The notes beneath the pieces were generated by a model, which worked only from the letters and a program-made list of their open reading frames with translations, was not told the DNA's origin and did no database searches. Below are positions 1 to 11,683 of a DNA stretch of 64,000 bases, piece after piece. Source of the DNA: Siphonodentalium dalli (lineage: Eukaryota; Mollusca; Scaphopoda; Gadilida; Siphonodentaliidae); assembly GCA_032622095.1 (NCBI GenBank), contig CP136062.1, positions 194,997,887 to 195,061,886 of the forward strand. The letters are read 5' to 3'. The position numbers and the translations under genes were made by a program. Numbering within the stretch: position 1 is the stretch's first letter; each line of letters starts with the position of its first letter.

Positions 1-690
1 ATGTTATTCCGGATGCTTCTTATATTTTGTTGGAAAATGGTCAAAGAGTCGGGATGGTTTTCATGCAGTCATTAATGTCTGGTCTAGTACAGGGCCCGGT
101 TGACATGGACTGAACCTGAAATTATAGAAGCGCTGTAATTAAAACCAGGATCAACGGTAGCCTAATACTTGATTCACGGAATGATTTAAATATGAGAAAG
201 CTACATGTGACATGATTTATTTTCTGCGACAGGACTTTCTTCTTTGTATCAAAAAGTCCCGTCACTATACGATGCTGCTCGGCAGAAATCCCCATGTATG
301 GGGGGTTCATGACCGAAAAGCATCGTACCGTGACGGAACTGAAGTTAATTTGGAAGACAGATGAAAAGTAATCCACAGCTCTGTCAGGGTTTTTTTTGAA
401 AAGTGTGTTGTGTATGATTCGAGAAATATTTCAAAGCTAATGGGTGAAACTGATTTAGAAAAAAGACAGAAATATGAGAAAAACATGGAGAAAACATGAG
501 GAAAAGATGATATGAAACTATTGTAGGCTTACATGGTGAATAAGTTGATATTAACAAGAAAGATGAAATGACTAATATATACAAGTAAGCCATGTATGGT
601 TGTATAATGTTCTAAGTTTTACCGATGCGGTAAGGTTACACGGGCTCCGGGGGAGCAAAAATATAAATAGTAGGACATACCAGCGGTATA
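1..690. other. no recognised feature
   Basis: Only short open frames occur on either strand, with no recognisable protein motif, inverted repeat or RNA gene. I read it as ordinary intergenic DNA leading into a dispersed repeat at about 690. Confidence 0.5.
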
Positions 691-1212
691 GTCCGTTAAA
701 TGCACGTGCGGCCTTAATTGTCGAAAATATTCATATTTGTTCCAAACACCGTAAACAGAAAAACAGTAAAACGCATACAGTTCCGTTCATATATACCATG
801 ACCATCGCGTAAACAGCATGTTATCATAAAGACCTACTATATTTTACCTAAGCAATAGCCTGATTGTGTTACAGAAGACAGCACAATGCTACTGGCTAAT
901 CATACACAAATGGCATAAACGCTCTTTATTAGTTCCATATCAGGTATTCACCAACAAAGAACGCTCTTTATGTTTACCATCATAATATAAACAAACACCA
1001 GAAAAGTAACTTTTTACGCCTTTGTTTACATAACAATGGTCAAACATATGACCATAGCATACTGTATATGCGAAATTTCTTATTTGTATACGGACAAAGT
1101 CTATCTACATTTTGATGTTCTTTCTGTTTATGGCGGTTTTTGACGGGTGGAGATATTTTCACAGGATACCCACCGCCAAGGCCAACCGTGTCCGTTAATG
1201 GCACATTTAGCT
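690..1212 (+). repeat. dispersed repeat family Q, copy 1
   Basis: This stretch resembles 7985-8540 over about 520 bases. Both hold the same ordered landmarks: a block around GTGCGGC, a GTGTTACAGAAG block, two CGCTCTTTAT motifs, TTTGTTTACATAACA, and a final TTTATGGCGGTTTT block. A third, truncated and inverted piece lies at 44649-44740. There is no open frame. The second copy has an ATTGG box followed by TATATAAACGC, which looks like a pol II promoter, so the family may be the regulatory end of a larger element. The superfamily is unknown. Confidence 0.6.
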
Positions 1213-1668
1213 ACGGTACCTCGCCCCAGGGGTCCATGTATAGTTTTTGATATATAAGGGAATAAATGCACATTCGAAGCGTTCGCTGTCTGCTGCTAGT
1301 TAATGAATTTTGGTGCGGACGGTCTACCGTACATTTCATGTACTCAGAAAAGGTTAAAGGTGAAAGCCTGTCCCGTCCGGGTGGATATCTGGAGATTACA
1401 TGGTTTGATTCAAACTTTGATAATAACATGCATTGTTTCTGTTCTGAGAGCCTTCCGCGGCAGAAAATTCAGAATCACATACATAAATATAAAACATTTC
1501 ACCTTCTCATCGGCAATAGAACTCGCCGCAAAACTATACCAGCGAAATATGCGGTGTGAATTGTACCGACTGAATCAAAGAACACAACAACTTAGATATT
1601 TTATTGTTACAAACTTGCCCTCTCCGTTTCACATTAGGGCTATCGACAAACGGTAAATATATAATTAA
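1213..1668. other. no recognised feature
   Basis: Two overlapping short frames (about 97 and 117 codons) lie here in different phases. Neither resembles a known family and both have atypical composition, so I treat them as chance. Confidence 0.4.
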
Positions 1669-2180
1669 ACAAGAAAAACAATGTCAGAAATGGTAACGCG
1701 CTCAAGATCATATATTATATACCCATGATTGTAATAACAGAATATAAAATATATTGGTTTCGCGAATGACCAAATCAGAATTCCGTTAAAATAACAATAA
1801 CAACCAGCACCTAATTAACGAACCGGCGGCCGACTCGGCCGTCTCCGACCACAACCCCCAATGGGCTGCAGAACGACAAATGTCTATAAAAGTTGAAATA
1901 TAAAACTTACAAATTATCTTTTTCATTTCTTTTATTTGCAATTGACATAGCTTGTCACAAACCAAACATCAACATCATTGACATAATAATGTACGTCAAG
2001 GACAATATATAAACGAAATTGAAATTCCCAACTACACCTTTTACCGGACTCGGCCTCCGGTTCCCAGTTCGACTTTTAATCCTCCCAGAAATTCCCATTA
2101 TCTATAAATAAAACGCCCAGCGAACCATAGCTATCTATAATATGTAGGACAGTATACACGCAGCGCACGTAATAATAATA
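1669..2180 (+). repeat. dispersed repeat family R, copy 1
   Basis: It begins with ACAAGAAAAACAATGTCAGAAATG and ends near a GTATACACGC block. Copies lie at 23283-23790, 61956-62280, 62294-62425 (truncated) and in the last 600 bases of the window. Conserved landmarks are GGTAACGCGCTCAAGATCA, an ATTAACGAAC plus ACTCGGC block, a TTTTACCGG block with a following GGCCTC, and TATAAATAAAA near the end. No open frame is conserved. The TATA-like box near one end suggests a promoter-bearing terminus, but I see no diagnostic target duplication and cannot assign a superfamily. Confidence 0.7.
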
Positions 2181-2411
2181 AATCGTTACGCTACTAACAC
2201 AGAGTAATAGACCTACTCCAATCTATACGGCTCGGCCATTTCCGCTTTCGTATAGAAATAGCCTCACATAAATTGACACCATCTTCGCGTAAGGATACAC
2301 TGCACGGCCCTGATAATAAGCCGATGACCTTGACTCGTTGACGCATAGATGTAAATGGAGCAGAATTTATTCACTTCATTGCTGTACCAGACTTGATCAT
2401 GCATGAACACC

Positions 2412-3909
2412 TCCTGCACCCGGAAATGTCTATATGGTGTATTGTCTATAGCGGTGGGCATGCCTATAGTGGTGCATGTCTATAGTTGTGTATATGGGTG
2501 GATATGTATATATAGTAGTGGGACGGTGACTGCTCCTGGTTTGTCTGAAGGAAACATGGCAGATGTAGTAACGCCATCTGAAGGGACGATAATTTGTTAA
2601 TATGTAGATCGATTATCTTTTAACTTCAACCTTTACGAATGTTATATTTATTGAAAAATATAACAATAACTACCAGTAAAAGTCAATTTATTATATATCA
2701 GGAAGTGTTGTGGTAACTCTCCAGATGGGGCGCTCTTGTGATACTTGGCTGGATGGGCGTGTATCCCATTTATATAATGAATACATTCCCCGGCTCTGTA
2801 CTTACACTTTATATCCAAAAAATTAAGCAAGTGCGTAGGACATACCAGGAAATAATGCTATTCCTATAGCAGTTTATTACGCGTCTATAGCACCAATATT
2901 TTTTGTTATGATATGTGTCTAACATGATTTCGTTTGAAGATTTTCAGCCATTTTTCCCAATGTTGACATTCAGAATATAATAATACAAAGCATGTATGTG
3001 ATCACAACCACGCCAATGCTACACAATATATATAATGCACAACACCATGTCCTGGTGCAGTTCTGGTTAAAACACAGACTCCACAGCTATGCTGAAGTCA
3101 GTCTGGGGTAATTGGGGGGCTAGCTCTGTGTTGCTAAAAATATTTATTTCATTGAAATCATGCAGTGTGACATATGACAGACAATGTTTAAGCAATATCT
3201 TTAAGCAATATGACGAATCTACTACTGTAAAGGCATTCCAACATTCGCCTGATAGGATCCATCGCTTTCCCGACGATGGTGTGATTGGGTGAGACTGACG
3301 TAATTATTCTGGTGGTAATAGAACACTCAACACGTGCATATGTTATAATCACGTACTAACAACTTCAGTATATATGGTAATTAATGGTTCATGATTATGT
3401 GATCTATCGTGTTGCCTATCCCGTTTTCAATGAATAGCCTATTTTTCAGCTGGCTGAGCTTAGCAATATCAATATGTCATGAAACAATGTGTTTCCGACT
3501 GATAACTTGGAAATTCTTGTCATGAGCATATCCATTTTGCTATAGCCATTTCTTAACAAGTTTCAACAATGCTATAGCCATTCAACAAAACCGTTCGAGT
3601 ATATCGACTCAAATTGAGTTTTCGAAAACTTATTCTAACACCCTATATCGCTTAATTTAAGTTTGACTGCTGTTTTGGAGTTTGGATATTATATATCGCT
3701 ACATGATACTTATATGTCTTAGTTCTAATACAGATACTAATTAACTTGAATTAAGTTGGGAATACTTCAGTAATTTACATTGAAATTTTCCAAGAAAACA
3801 TGTACTTAAACATAACTTAAAACCACGTGCTTTGAAACCATTGCTATAGATATGTGTCATGTCCACCACTATAGACTTATCCACCGCTATAGACATGCCG
3901 GATGCAGGG
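2412..3909. mobile_element. terminal-inverted-repeat element with iterated CTATAG motifs
   Basis: The left end (CCTGCACCCGG followed by several CTATAG-GGTG iterations) is matched in reverse complement by the right end at about 3845-3909 (CCTGCATCCGG followed by CTATAGCGGTGG and CTATAGTGGTGG). The arms are roughly 70 bases with indels. The 1.5 kb interior has no transposase frame and contains a copy of repeat family T at 3057-3310. I could not fix a clear target duplication, so the exact ends and superfamily are uncertain. Confidence 0.5.
3057..3310 (+). repeat. dispersed repeat family T, copy 1
   Basis: It starts TGCAGTTCTGGTTAAAACAC and ends near a GTGATTGG-GACTGACGTAAT block. The same two blocks occur at 9525-9640 (reverse), 15707-15835 (forward, partial) and 17945-18060 (reverse). 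There is no open frame. It could be a SINE-like or MITE-like unit. I do not see clean pol III boxes. Confidence 0.55.
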
Positions 3910-4205
3910 GTTGTTTATATAGTGATAAATAGTAGTATATAGCACTAATTAATTCATGTTTAACAGAGGAGTCTCCAAGTCAACATGCCTATTTCCCGGT
4001 AGAATGCACATGATCAATCACGTGATTGAAATAGTCTGACAGCTACGGTGTCTATTTGTGTGAGAGGTTATTTCCACGGCATGTGGAAATGGCCAAGTCG
4101 TTGATTGAGATTATGGTTGCCCACAGTTCGTGCTGAATGAGATTTGAAATAGTTAGACCAAGTCATGCCGAGAGTTGCTACCGAATCAATTATATAGTTA
4201 TATAT

Positions 4206-4209
4206 CCCC

Positions 4210-4292
<83 letters not shown>
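4206..4292. repeat. (CT)n microsatellite
   Basis: This is a nearly pure CT dinucleotide run of about 87 bases with a few interruptions (CC, AT). Frames reading through it give runs of Leu-Ser or Arg-Glu and are artefacts. Confidence 0.97.
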
Positions 4293-4297
<5 letters not shown>

Positions 4298-5075
4298 TCA
4301 TCACCACACGACATCCACGTCTCCCACATTTTCATTGCTCACTGCCACACTCGCTCTGACGCGCGCGTCTTTAATTTATTTAACTTAATATCAACTCTAG
4401 CTATCACACACATGCACGATGAGAATATTTGGTGCAAGCACTTGGCTGGTTTCTCTGTTGTTGGTGTTCAACTTTGATTTTCCACCTTCACCCCATACCC
4501 CCTTGATGACTAACTGAAAATTCCAAGTTTATTTCAAACACAATGACATCCACTATTGATAAGAAGTTTCCAAATGATGGTCACTTCAGCCTAAAATATT
4601 TTAACAAAAAGGTGGAAATATCTTACTGTTGGTCTAAAAGCAATATATTTCCGCTCTAAATTCCGGTTGGAAAATTCAATTATTAGCATAATTATTCATG
4701 TTCTTCTCGGACTGAAATGTCCTATTGCTGTTTTGCATGTAGGAAATGTTACGTCCTTTTCTTCACGTCCCTGATTTGACGATACAGACACCATACTCAT
4801 CTCATTTAAAATACCGACCCGTGTATCTGTAGCTTATCTGAAGTACGGCTTCGCCTGGGCATGTTTTTTTGTCGAAAACCATTAGTTCCGTAACAAATCG
4901 TAATATCATATTTCACTTAGGGACTGTAGCATAATTGCATCGTGGGAAAAAAACATCCGCGGGTCGTTCTCCCCATTCACCCAATCGTATAAGACGCTTG
5001 TCGCAAACAACTCGATATCCCCATCACATGTGATCTCCATCAATCTGATTCAAATCCAGACTATTGAACAAGCTG
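4293..5075. other. no recognised feature
   Basis: AT-rich sequence with only short frames. No inverted repeat, LINE motif or RNA gene was recognised. Confidence 0.4.
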
Positions 5076-5369
5076 CAGTAATGCCCTAAGTAATCGACTC
5101 CTTAACCACAGGAGAATTATGGGTAACTTTTCAGGATTTAGTCGGAAATATGGCTTGTTGCCATTCATCGGAAAGCTCTCGGAGAGCTTTCCGATGAATG
5201 GCAACAAGCCATATTTCCGACTAAATCCTGAAAAGTTACCCATAATTCTCCTGTGGTTAGGTCGGAGAGCTTTCCGATGAATGGCAACAAGCCATATTTC
5301 CGACTAAATCCTGAAAAGTTACCCATAATTCTCCTGTGGTTAAGGAGTCGATTATTTAGGGCATTACTG
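5076..5369. mobile_element. snap-back palindrome with a duplicated right arm
   Basis: The left arm (5076-5180) begins CAGTAATGCCCTAA and runs through AGTCGGAAATATGG to AAAGCTCTC. Its reverse complement follows immediately, first as a partial copy of about 84 bases (from 5180) and then again as a full arm (about 5264-5369) ending TTAGGGCATTACTG. The result is left arm, partial right arm, full right arm with almost no spacer. The outer ends look like a fold-back MITE. No target duplication is obvious. The frames read here are just the arms in both directions. Confidence 0.75.
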
Positions 5370-5478
5370 TACGCGTCCAATAGTCTGAAAAAATTGAAAA
5401 CCCTTCCTATTATATACCGCCGATGTATACCACCGATAAATAGCTTTCCCCAGCAATGTCTGAATATACCTTAGGTTA

Positions 5479-5790
5479 CGTTCATACTCTGGCAAGTTTG
5501 CACAGACTTTTTTGCAGGCATTTTTTCATAGAAAACCATATGGTGCCAGAATATGAACGACAACATGCATATACAATGCATATTTACCAAAGGTAACGAC
5601 ATGAGAAGTAAAATTCGTGTAGTTCCACTAGTGGAGAGACACAGATGTTATTTACCACGTAGTTACCTGTGGCACTGATGAATTTTATATGCATGTTGCC
5701 GTTGCCATTCATATGATGCATGCCACCATAAGGTTTTCTATGAGAAAATTCCTGCAAAAAATGCCGTGCAAACTTGCCAGTGTATGAAGG
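5479..5790. mobile_element. MITE with about 65-bp terminal inverted repeats, TA target
   Basis: The left end reads CGTTCATACTCTGGCAAG and the right end is its reverse complement with few changes. The inverted repeats extend about 65 bases, past CATAGAAAACC-ATGGTG. The element is flanked by TA at 5477-5478 and 5791-5792, as for Tc1/mariner-type targets. The 312-bp interior is non-coding. Confidence 0.7.
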
Positions 5791-5798
5791 TATAGTAA

Positions 5799-5901
5799 GT
5801 TGATTGGTGAATGCAATGGGCGACAGACATCTCTATAGTAAGGGTTAGGAGGTATTACTGTCGAGATCTTTGTCGCCCATTGCATTCACCATACAATCAA
5901 C
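5799..5901. repeat. inverted repeat, 26-28 bp arms
   Basis: GTTGATTGGTGAATGCAATG and its continuation GGCGACA are repeated in reverse complement at 5875-5901, around a spacer of about 50 bases. It lies directly beside the MITE that ends at 5790. It may be a small fold-back element or the remains of another inverted-repeat transposon. Confidence 0.65.
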
Positions 5902-5904
5902 CCG

Positions 5905-7417
5905 TACTCGCAATAGCATCGGTGACAGGCCGTTTCTGTCCATTCTATGCAAGCAAACAACACGCAATATGTTTAATCAGAATATCGAGAGCACTGTGGG
6001 TGAACGGAAGTAGAATTATTTGTTCGTGTTTCCGTAATACTGTCGGGCAATCTGTTTGCTAATTTGAAATCGCTGCAAATAACTTAATTGTGATATAATA
6101 TGCAAGGAATCTAGAACGACCCGGCATGATGTTAAGAGGAGACATTGCGAAGGATCGTGTAAATAATACAGGTGTGTCCAGTTGTCATCGGTGCCGAATA
6201 TTGATGTTGAAATGTGCATGGCTGCGCATTTATGAATTCATAAAATCGTTTTCTGGTGACCGGATGTTTGTCGCCTATTGTACCCACTGCATGTACAATA
6301 ACAATGTACCGCAAGTACTATCATTGCTGTACGTTCGTTAACACTTTGGGAAGTTTAAACGGTTGAATTTCGATGATTTCTCGGGGTTGTTTATACGGAT
6401 ATCATAAAGTTTCCTGATTGGGTTAGTTGCATGTTAATTTTTGTTTATTTTAATATACCCAATATTGGAACAGAATGTGGCCATAAACGAATTATTTGAC
6501 ACGAAATCTCCAAATAAGCGTTATTTGTAATACGACCCTGCCTAACTATGCTTAAAAGCAATGTCCTGATTGGCCAGTGGCCCGAGTTACCATGGCTATC
6601 TCGTTCCAGTTTTGTGGTACAATTCTACTTTTTCCAATTGTACCACGAAAAAAATCGGTTTATTCAGATCGCCGCACGCGACTTTTCCCGTCTTTTCTAA
6701 CTCCGCGCAAACGGGGCATCAACGGAGTACACCCGCACCGTAACCCTTTGAATTTTGCTACATCTTGACAATCTTGCGAATTTTCTAGCGATTTGTCGCT
6801 TGAAACCAGTTTGGTTGCCAATGAATATGGTCCAAATGATGTTATGGTATATTGATATATGTTACGACCAAAGAAAGTTACTTAATAAGTATATTAAATG
6901 ACAAAATAAATCCATGGCCATGGGGCCGGGCTGTGCATTCGTCGATTCGAATCTCGATCATATTCGATATTTCGGAATCAAGTTGAAAATGAAAGCGTTT
7001 GTTCACCAGTACAGAAGGGGAATAAGATTAGTTTAGTAAACTAGATCATTTAGATCGCTTTGTGTAAGGAAATTGGTCCATAGTCGATGATCATATTCAT
7101 GTTGTCCCAACAACGTTCAAAACAGAAATGACCGCATCGTATTTCCTGTACGATTTAAATGAAACGCACGGGCGCCGCTGAAAACACGTCGTTTTTTAGC
7201 CAATCACAACGATTATTTCTAGAAGAGGTGCCTCGAAAAGTCAACGGGGGAATTTCATAACAAGACAAGACATTACCAGAGTACTTCATGCAAAGAAATC
7301 GAGTACGCCCAATACGAATTACACCACGAAATGTTTTCTCACCTGAGACCGAAAAAGCGCAGTATTTCGTTGACTATTCAGTCGAATTGTGACCATAAAC
7401 TTTCAGTCGTATTACAA
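5905..7417. other. non-coding; possible 0.9-kb inverted-repeat element 6525-7418
   Basis: TTGTAATACGAC at 6525-6536 is repeated in reverse complement at about 7406-7417. That could mark an element of about 0.9 kb, but the arms are short and no target duplication was found. A short perfect hairpin (GTGGTACAATT and its complement) sits at 6615-6648. No coding sequence was recognised. Confidence 0.3.
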
Positions 7418-7564
7418 AAGAAATAAATACACGGTGTATCGGTGTGTATGGTCAAGTTGTACCACAAAAAACTGATTGTAGGACTCCGCTACGCGTCGTC
7501 CTACAATCAGTTTTTTGTGGTACAACTTGACCATACACACCTCTACACCGTGTATTTATTTCTT
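7418..7564. repeat. palindrome, arms about 65 bp
   Basis: AAGAAATAAATACACGGTGT opens an arm of about 65 bases, repeated in reverse complement after a 15-base loop (CTCCGCTACGCGTCG). The arms differ at a few bases only, so the fold-back is either young or conserved. It could be a MITE or a DNA-repair fold-back. Confidence 0.75.
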
Positions 7565-7984
7565 AAATAGATGAGCATTGTCGATTGTAGCCGGGTTCTG
7601 TAAAATAAAAAATTTCCACTACCTATTTTTTTCAAAACTTACTTCAGATAAAACATTACAATTTGGAATTGACCGCACTAGCATTCTTGGGGATTCAGTT
7701 TTTAGGCCAAACAAGTTTATTAGCATTATCTCCTTATCCCAATTGACATAAGAGACAATTACATATAATACAAGTAAAAGAATATTGTGACGATTTTCAT
7801 CAATGAATGAGCTTGGAAGCAATAATATATGGTATTTTTGATTTAAATGTGATTCCAATTATAATCATGAGTGCTGGATAATAAGTCATCACATATCCCC
7901 CATACACGTGCATATGTAAGCTCTCGAGGTGGTTACAACGTTTCCGTATAGCGTGTTTGATATATAGCGCGAGACCATCATTGT

Positions 7985-8540
7985 ATTTTAATTTCTAGAG
8001 TTAAAGGTACGTGCGGCGTTCGTTGCAGAATATTCCTATTTGTTCAAATCGCCATCAACAGAAGGAATTTTAAAATATATATAGTTTTGTTTTGATTAGT
8101 CTGCCAAACATAATCAGCGCTTAAATAGTATATTGTCGTCAAGACGTACGATGGTGTACGTAAACAAGAACCTGCTCGTGTTACAGAAGTTTTGCTTCTG
8201 TTTACATAACACAGCGCAATTCTATTGGTTAATCACACACAACTTATATAAACGCTCTTTATTTTTTCCATATCAGAAAAACAGTAACAAATAACGCTCT
8301 TTATGTTTACCATATCCGGATCTAAACAAAACCCAGGTTCTGTAACGTTTTTTGCTTTTGTTTACATAACAAAGGAAAACATTTGACAATAACATACTGT
8401 TTATGCCATATTTCTGATTGATATAAGAACCAAGTCTGTCTATATTTTACTATTCTTCTGTTTATGGCGGTTTTGGACGGAGCTGAATATTTTAACAGCA
8501 TACCCACCGCCAACACCGCCCGTATCTTTAAATAGTTCGT
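7985..8540 (+). repeat. dispersed repeat family Q, copy 2
   Basis: This matches 690-1212. Blocks in order are GTGCGGCGTTCGTTGCAGAA, GTGTTACAGAAG, a CCAAT-type ATTGG with TATATAAACGCTC, a second CGCTCTTTATG, TTTGTTTACATAACA and CTGTTTATGGCGGTTTTGGA. The box spacing is promoter-like but no linked coding sequence is visible. Confidence 0.6.
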
Positions 8541-9524
8541 ACAACTTAAATTCATTAGGTTCGGATCAGTTCTGGGACAATCTGGGTAAACCCGACTCGA
8601 ATAGCTACGCAATACCTGGTCATGCAGGAGAAAATGCCCGTGTCTATTATTACCAAATAGCTCTCTGTCGATATAAATAACTTCTCATGCGACCCACGTA
8701 GTATGACACCGCAGCACATACATAGCTTCAGCAATGACATATATCGCCTGCATAATTGTATAAGCCTTTTTACTGGTTCGCGATTTTCAAGATGGCCGAT
8801 GGTTCCATATGGTCCGATTCCTAGCTTTTTATCCAACCGGTGGGTAAAAGCCGGTAAAAGGTCAAAGTTCAGAAGTAGCATCCATTTCGACCATTTGTAA
8901 ACATTCGACAGCTGAGTGCGATAATTTTTTATCAACATTTTATGGCTTAATTTCATTTATTCTGAGTGCAACTACGTGTTTAAGAATTGTTTTGTGGCCA
9001 TGTCATCTATAGAGTTAGGGTCTGGTGACGATGCAGACATTCAGACGCCCTTTTTTGTCAACGAACTTCCCATAAGTTACTGATAAATAGCGAGTTCTTG
9101 CGTTAAAAAAATAACTCAAAAACATACGTGATACATCCAATCCATCTACTGTGCGAAACCTATGTATCGTATGTATCCAGGGTGAGTGCTTATATAGTTT
9201 TATGAAGTTCTCGCACCTGCGATACGATAACGACCTGTTGCCATTTTATTTTGGGAATTCCCAGACTGGAGTCATATGCTAAACATAGATGCTACTTGTT
9301 AACTTTGACCTCCGGAGACCAAATGGCGGATTCGCCGCGAGTAAGTGAAATCCAAACAGAGTTATCTCCCATCGCTCCGCTGAGATCGCAGTGATAACGT
9401 AGAGGGCGCTGTATGGAGTTTGGTCCGATGCTTCAAACTGGCGCTGTTTTAGTTATTGTCGAAATATGCGACTGTATAGCGATTCCAACACTCACCCGAA
9501 TGGCTACATTGCTTTGCTGGTACT
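8541..9524. other. no recognised feature
   Basis: A 133-codon minus-strand frame (8555-8956) crosses this interval. Its translation shows no domain motif I know and is probably chance. Confidence 0.35.
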
Positions 9525-9640
9525 ATGTTGTGATTGGTTGCGACTGACGTAATGCTTGCTTGTGGTAGCAGGGATCCCCCAAATACTCCAGACTCAGTAC
9601 AATGTTATAGCTGTCGTGTCTGTGTTTTAACCAGAACTGG
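9525..9640 (-). repeat. dispersed repeat family T, copy 2
   Basis: It carries the GTGATTGGTTGCGACTGACG block and, at the other end, the reverse complement of CTGGTTAAAACACAGAC. It abuts the LINE fragment at 9640-9790, whose reading stops at the repeat boundary, so the repeat appears to have inserted into the LINE. Confidence 0.5.
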
Positions 9641-9790
9641 GTTCGTAACAAATATGAGTCGATGTACTTTCTGCGTACTTCAGTAAGAGAATCACAGATC
9701 AAGACAAAGTGGTATTCATCACCCACTGCATTCCCACACTTACTAAACATTCGTATCTCAACATCGCAAGGTAAAGGCGTGCTATCAGGA
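9640..9790 (-). mobile_element. LINE ORF2 C-terminal fragment
   Basis: The minus strand encodes CGNAVGDEYHFVLICD followed by SLTEVRRKYI. This matches the C-terminal Cys-His motif of the nearly complete LINE at 28885-32745 (CNNAVGDEFHVLLGCD, EQERRIYI). Only this short piece survives. Downstream reading is lost where repeat T begins. Confidence 0.65.
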
Positions 9791-9899
9791 TTTGAATGAT
9801 GTTCAAACAGGTGCTAATATCAACTTGTTTGAGTGAAATCACGTCAACCGCGACTGTGATAATGCCAATATTTTCTTAGAAGTTTAATCATTCATCCAA

Positions 9900-10345
9900 T
9901 CAAATCAATTCAATTCAATTCAATTTATTATTATAAACTCATCGTCTAATTTGACATTCATGAGTACTATTGTCCTCATTTACAAATGAAAGAATAATAT
10001 AAATACATATCGTATATGGGGGAATACACAGGAGAAAGTATTACATTAATATAAATGTGAATATCATCGAGGGGGGTACCTCCACATGTGTGTGCAGATA
10101 TGCATGGGTATAAATATGTGTATGATAATACTATGGTATACTTATTAGTGGGATATGATGTACGTGGGACGATTCCTTGTATATATGGTGTATGAGGGTT
10201 GGCATTTTTCGTTGAGCCTCAGGAGTTGGTCATTAGTGTCCTTTTTTAGATATATTGATATATTTAGTATGATCTTTCTGTTATTTCTATCGAAGAGGTG
10301 ATGCAATTTAATTGAGACAAAACTTGATTCTATAAATTGGTGCAA
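9900..10345 (-). mobile_element. LINE 3' end (ORF2 C-terminus plus 3' UTR)
   Basis: On the minus strand, KLHHLFDRNNRKIILNISIY resembles the last part of ORF2 at 33819 (KLHELFNSSGTKAMKKLSIF). It is followed by a 3' UTR that ends in (ATTGA)n-like TTGAATTGAATTG at about 9900-9925. The LINE at 33589 ends in a similar AAATTGAATTGAA. This is a 5'-truncated copy of the same group. Confidence 0.6.
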
Positions 10346-10792
10346 GCCAGGATAATATGACGTATGATATTTTCATTTCAAGAAGAGGATATGGTGATGG
10401 GGTGACAATCCTTATGTACATATGTTCAATATTCCCATATAAGCATAAATTACCAGTTATAATGACATATGAGAGAAGATCCACTAATAAGCGATACCCG
10501 CACTTGTTCTCCAAGCATCATGTCTCAATACTTATTCGTCACTGTGTTCGACTATGCATATATATAAGAACCAACATATGTGGAATGACACGAAATCAAT
10601 TTTCCAAAAATGACTTTTTTAAAATCAAATTTTGTTGTTCCAACTTGAGGGTCAGACATGTCAGGATTTTAACCCTTTTTACTAAATGGATTCTCCCATT
10701 CAGTTATATAATATGCATTGGAATGGTCTAATATTCATTTGGAGGGATGTTAAGGATATCTGAGCAGACGTCAGCCAGACAAATATATAATA

Positions 10793-11307
10793 CTAGCCAA
10801 TGAGCCCGACGTTGTCCGGGCTATTCAAAGACCAAATTTCAAGTCGATAGCTCCACCCGTTTCCGAGATCTGGTCTGCGCATGCGCGAAGCTTGCGTCGC
10901 ACGGGCTCGGCGACCCGATAAAATTCGTATTCGGGGCAAGATACATTCACACACCAAATTTCAAGTCGATAGCTCCACCCGTTTCCGATATCTGGTCTGC
11001 ATATGCGCGAAGCTTTGCGTCGCACGGGCTCGGCGACCCGATCAAATTCGTATCCGGGGCAAGATACATTCACATAGCAAATTTCAAGTCGATAGCTCCA
11101 CCCGTTTCCGAGATCTCGTCTGCGCATGCGCGAAGCGGGCGCCGCACGGGCTCGCCAATACGACAACGACGACCGCCTGGTCAAACTACACACACGAACC
11201 AAGTTTCGTCCCGATCGGTCGAGAATCGTAGATCTGTATAAATGACATACATACATACATACAGACAGACAGACATACAGACAGAGGTCTTCACCATATA
11301 TATGAGA
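10793..11307 (-). mobile_element. Helitron-like unit 1 of a head-to-tail trimer
   Basis: Read on the minus strand it begins TCTCATATATATGG, has a microsatellite of GTCTGT type, a unique block (CGACCGATCGGGACGAAAC), three tandem copies of a roughly 124-bp repeat, and a 3' end with hairpin AGCCCGGACAACGTCGGGCT followed closely by CTAG. A TC 5' end, a subterminal 3' hairpin and a CTRR terminus are Helitron hallmarks. It has no Rep/helicase frame and is non-autonomous. Internal tandem repeats plus a microsatellite resemble the DINE-1/pearl type of element, as I recall it. Confidence 0.75.
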
Positions 11308-11683
11308 CTAACCGATTAGCCCGACGTTGTCCGGGCTATTCAAAAACCAAATTTCAAGTCGATAGCTCTACCCGTTTCCGAGATCTGGTCTGCGCATGCG
11401 CGAAGCTGGCGTCGCACGGGCTCGGCGGCCCGATAAAATTCGTATCCGGGGCAAGATACATTCACATAGCAAATTTCAAGTCGATAGCTCCACCCGTTTC
11501 CGAGATCTCGTCTGCGCATGCGCGAAGCGGGCGCCGCACGGGCTCGCCAAAACGACGTTGTCGACCGCCTGGTCAAACTACACACACGTACCAAGTTTCG
11601 TCCCGATCGGTCGAGAATCTTAGATTTGTATAAATGACATACATACAGACAGACAGACAGAGGTCTTCAAAATATACATGAGA
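11308..11683 (-). mobile_element. Helitron-like unit 2 of a head-to-tail trimer
   Basis: Its ends match unit 1: minus-strand start TCTCATGTATATTTTGAAG, 3' hairpin of AGCCCGGACAACGTCGGGCT, and terminal CTAACC/GGTTAG in place of CTAG. It holds only two copies of the roughly 124-bp internal repeat, which explains most of the length difference from its neighbours. Its 5' TC directly abuts unit 3's 3' CTAG with no host bases between. Confidence 0.75.

Noticed and set aside
4068-4477. Ser-Leu and Arg-Glu repeat proteins
   Set aside because: Produced by the CT microsatellite.
6525-7418. 0.9-kb transposon with TTTGTAATACGAC ends
   Set aside because: Only 12-13 bp match and no target duplication, so it could be coincidental. 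Noted in the interval entry only.
8555-8956. 133-codon minus-strand open frame
   Set aside because: No domain motif, unusual composition, and it overlaps repeat Q at one end. Frames of this length occur by chance in 64 kb.
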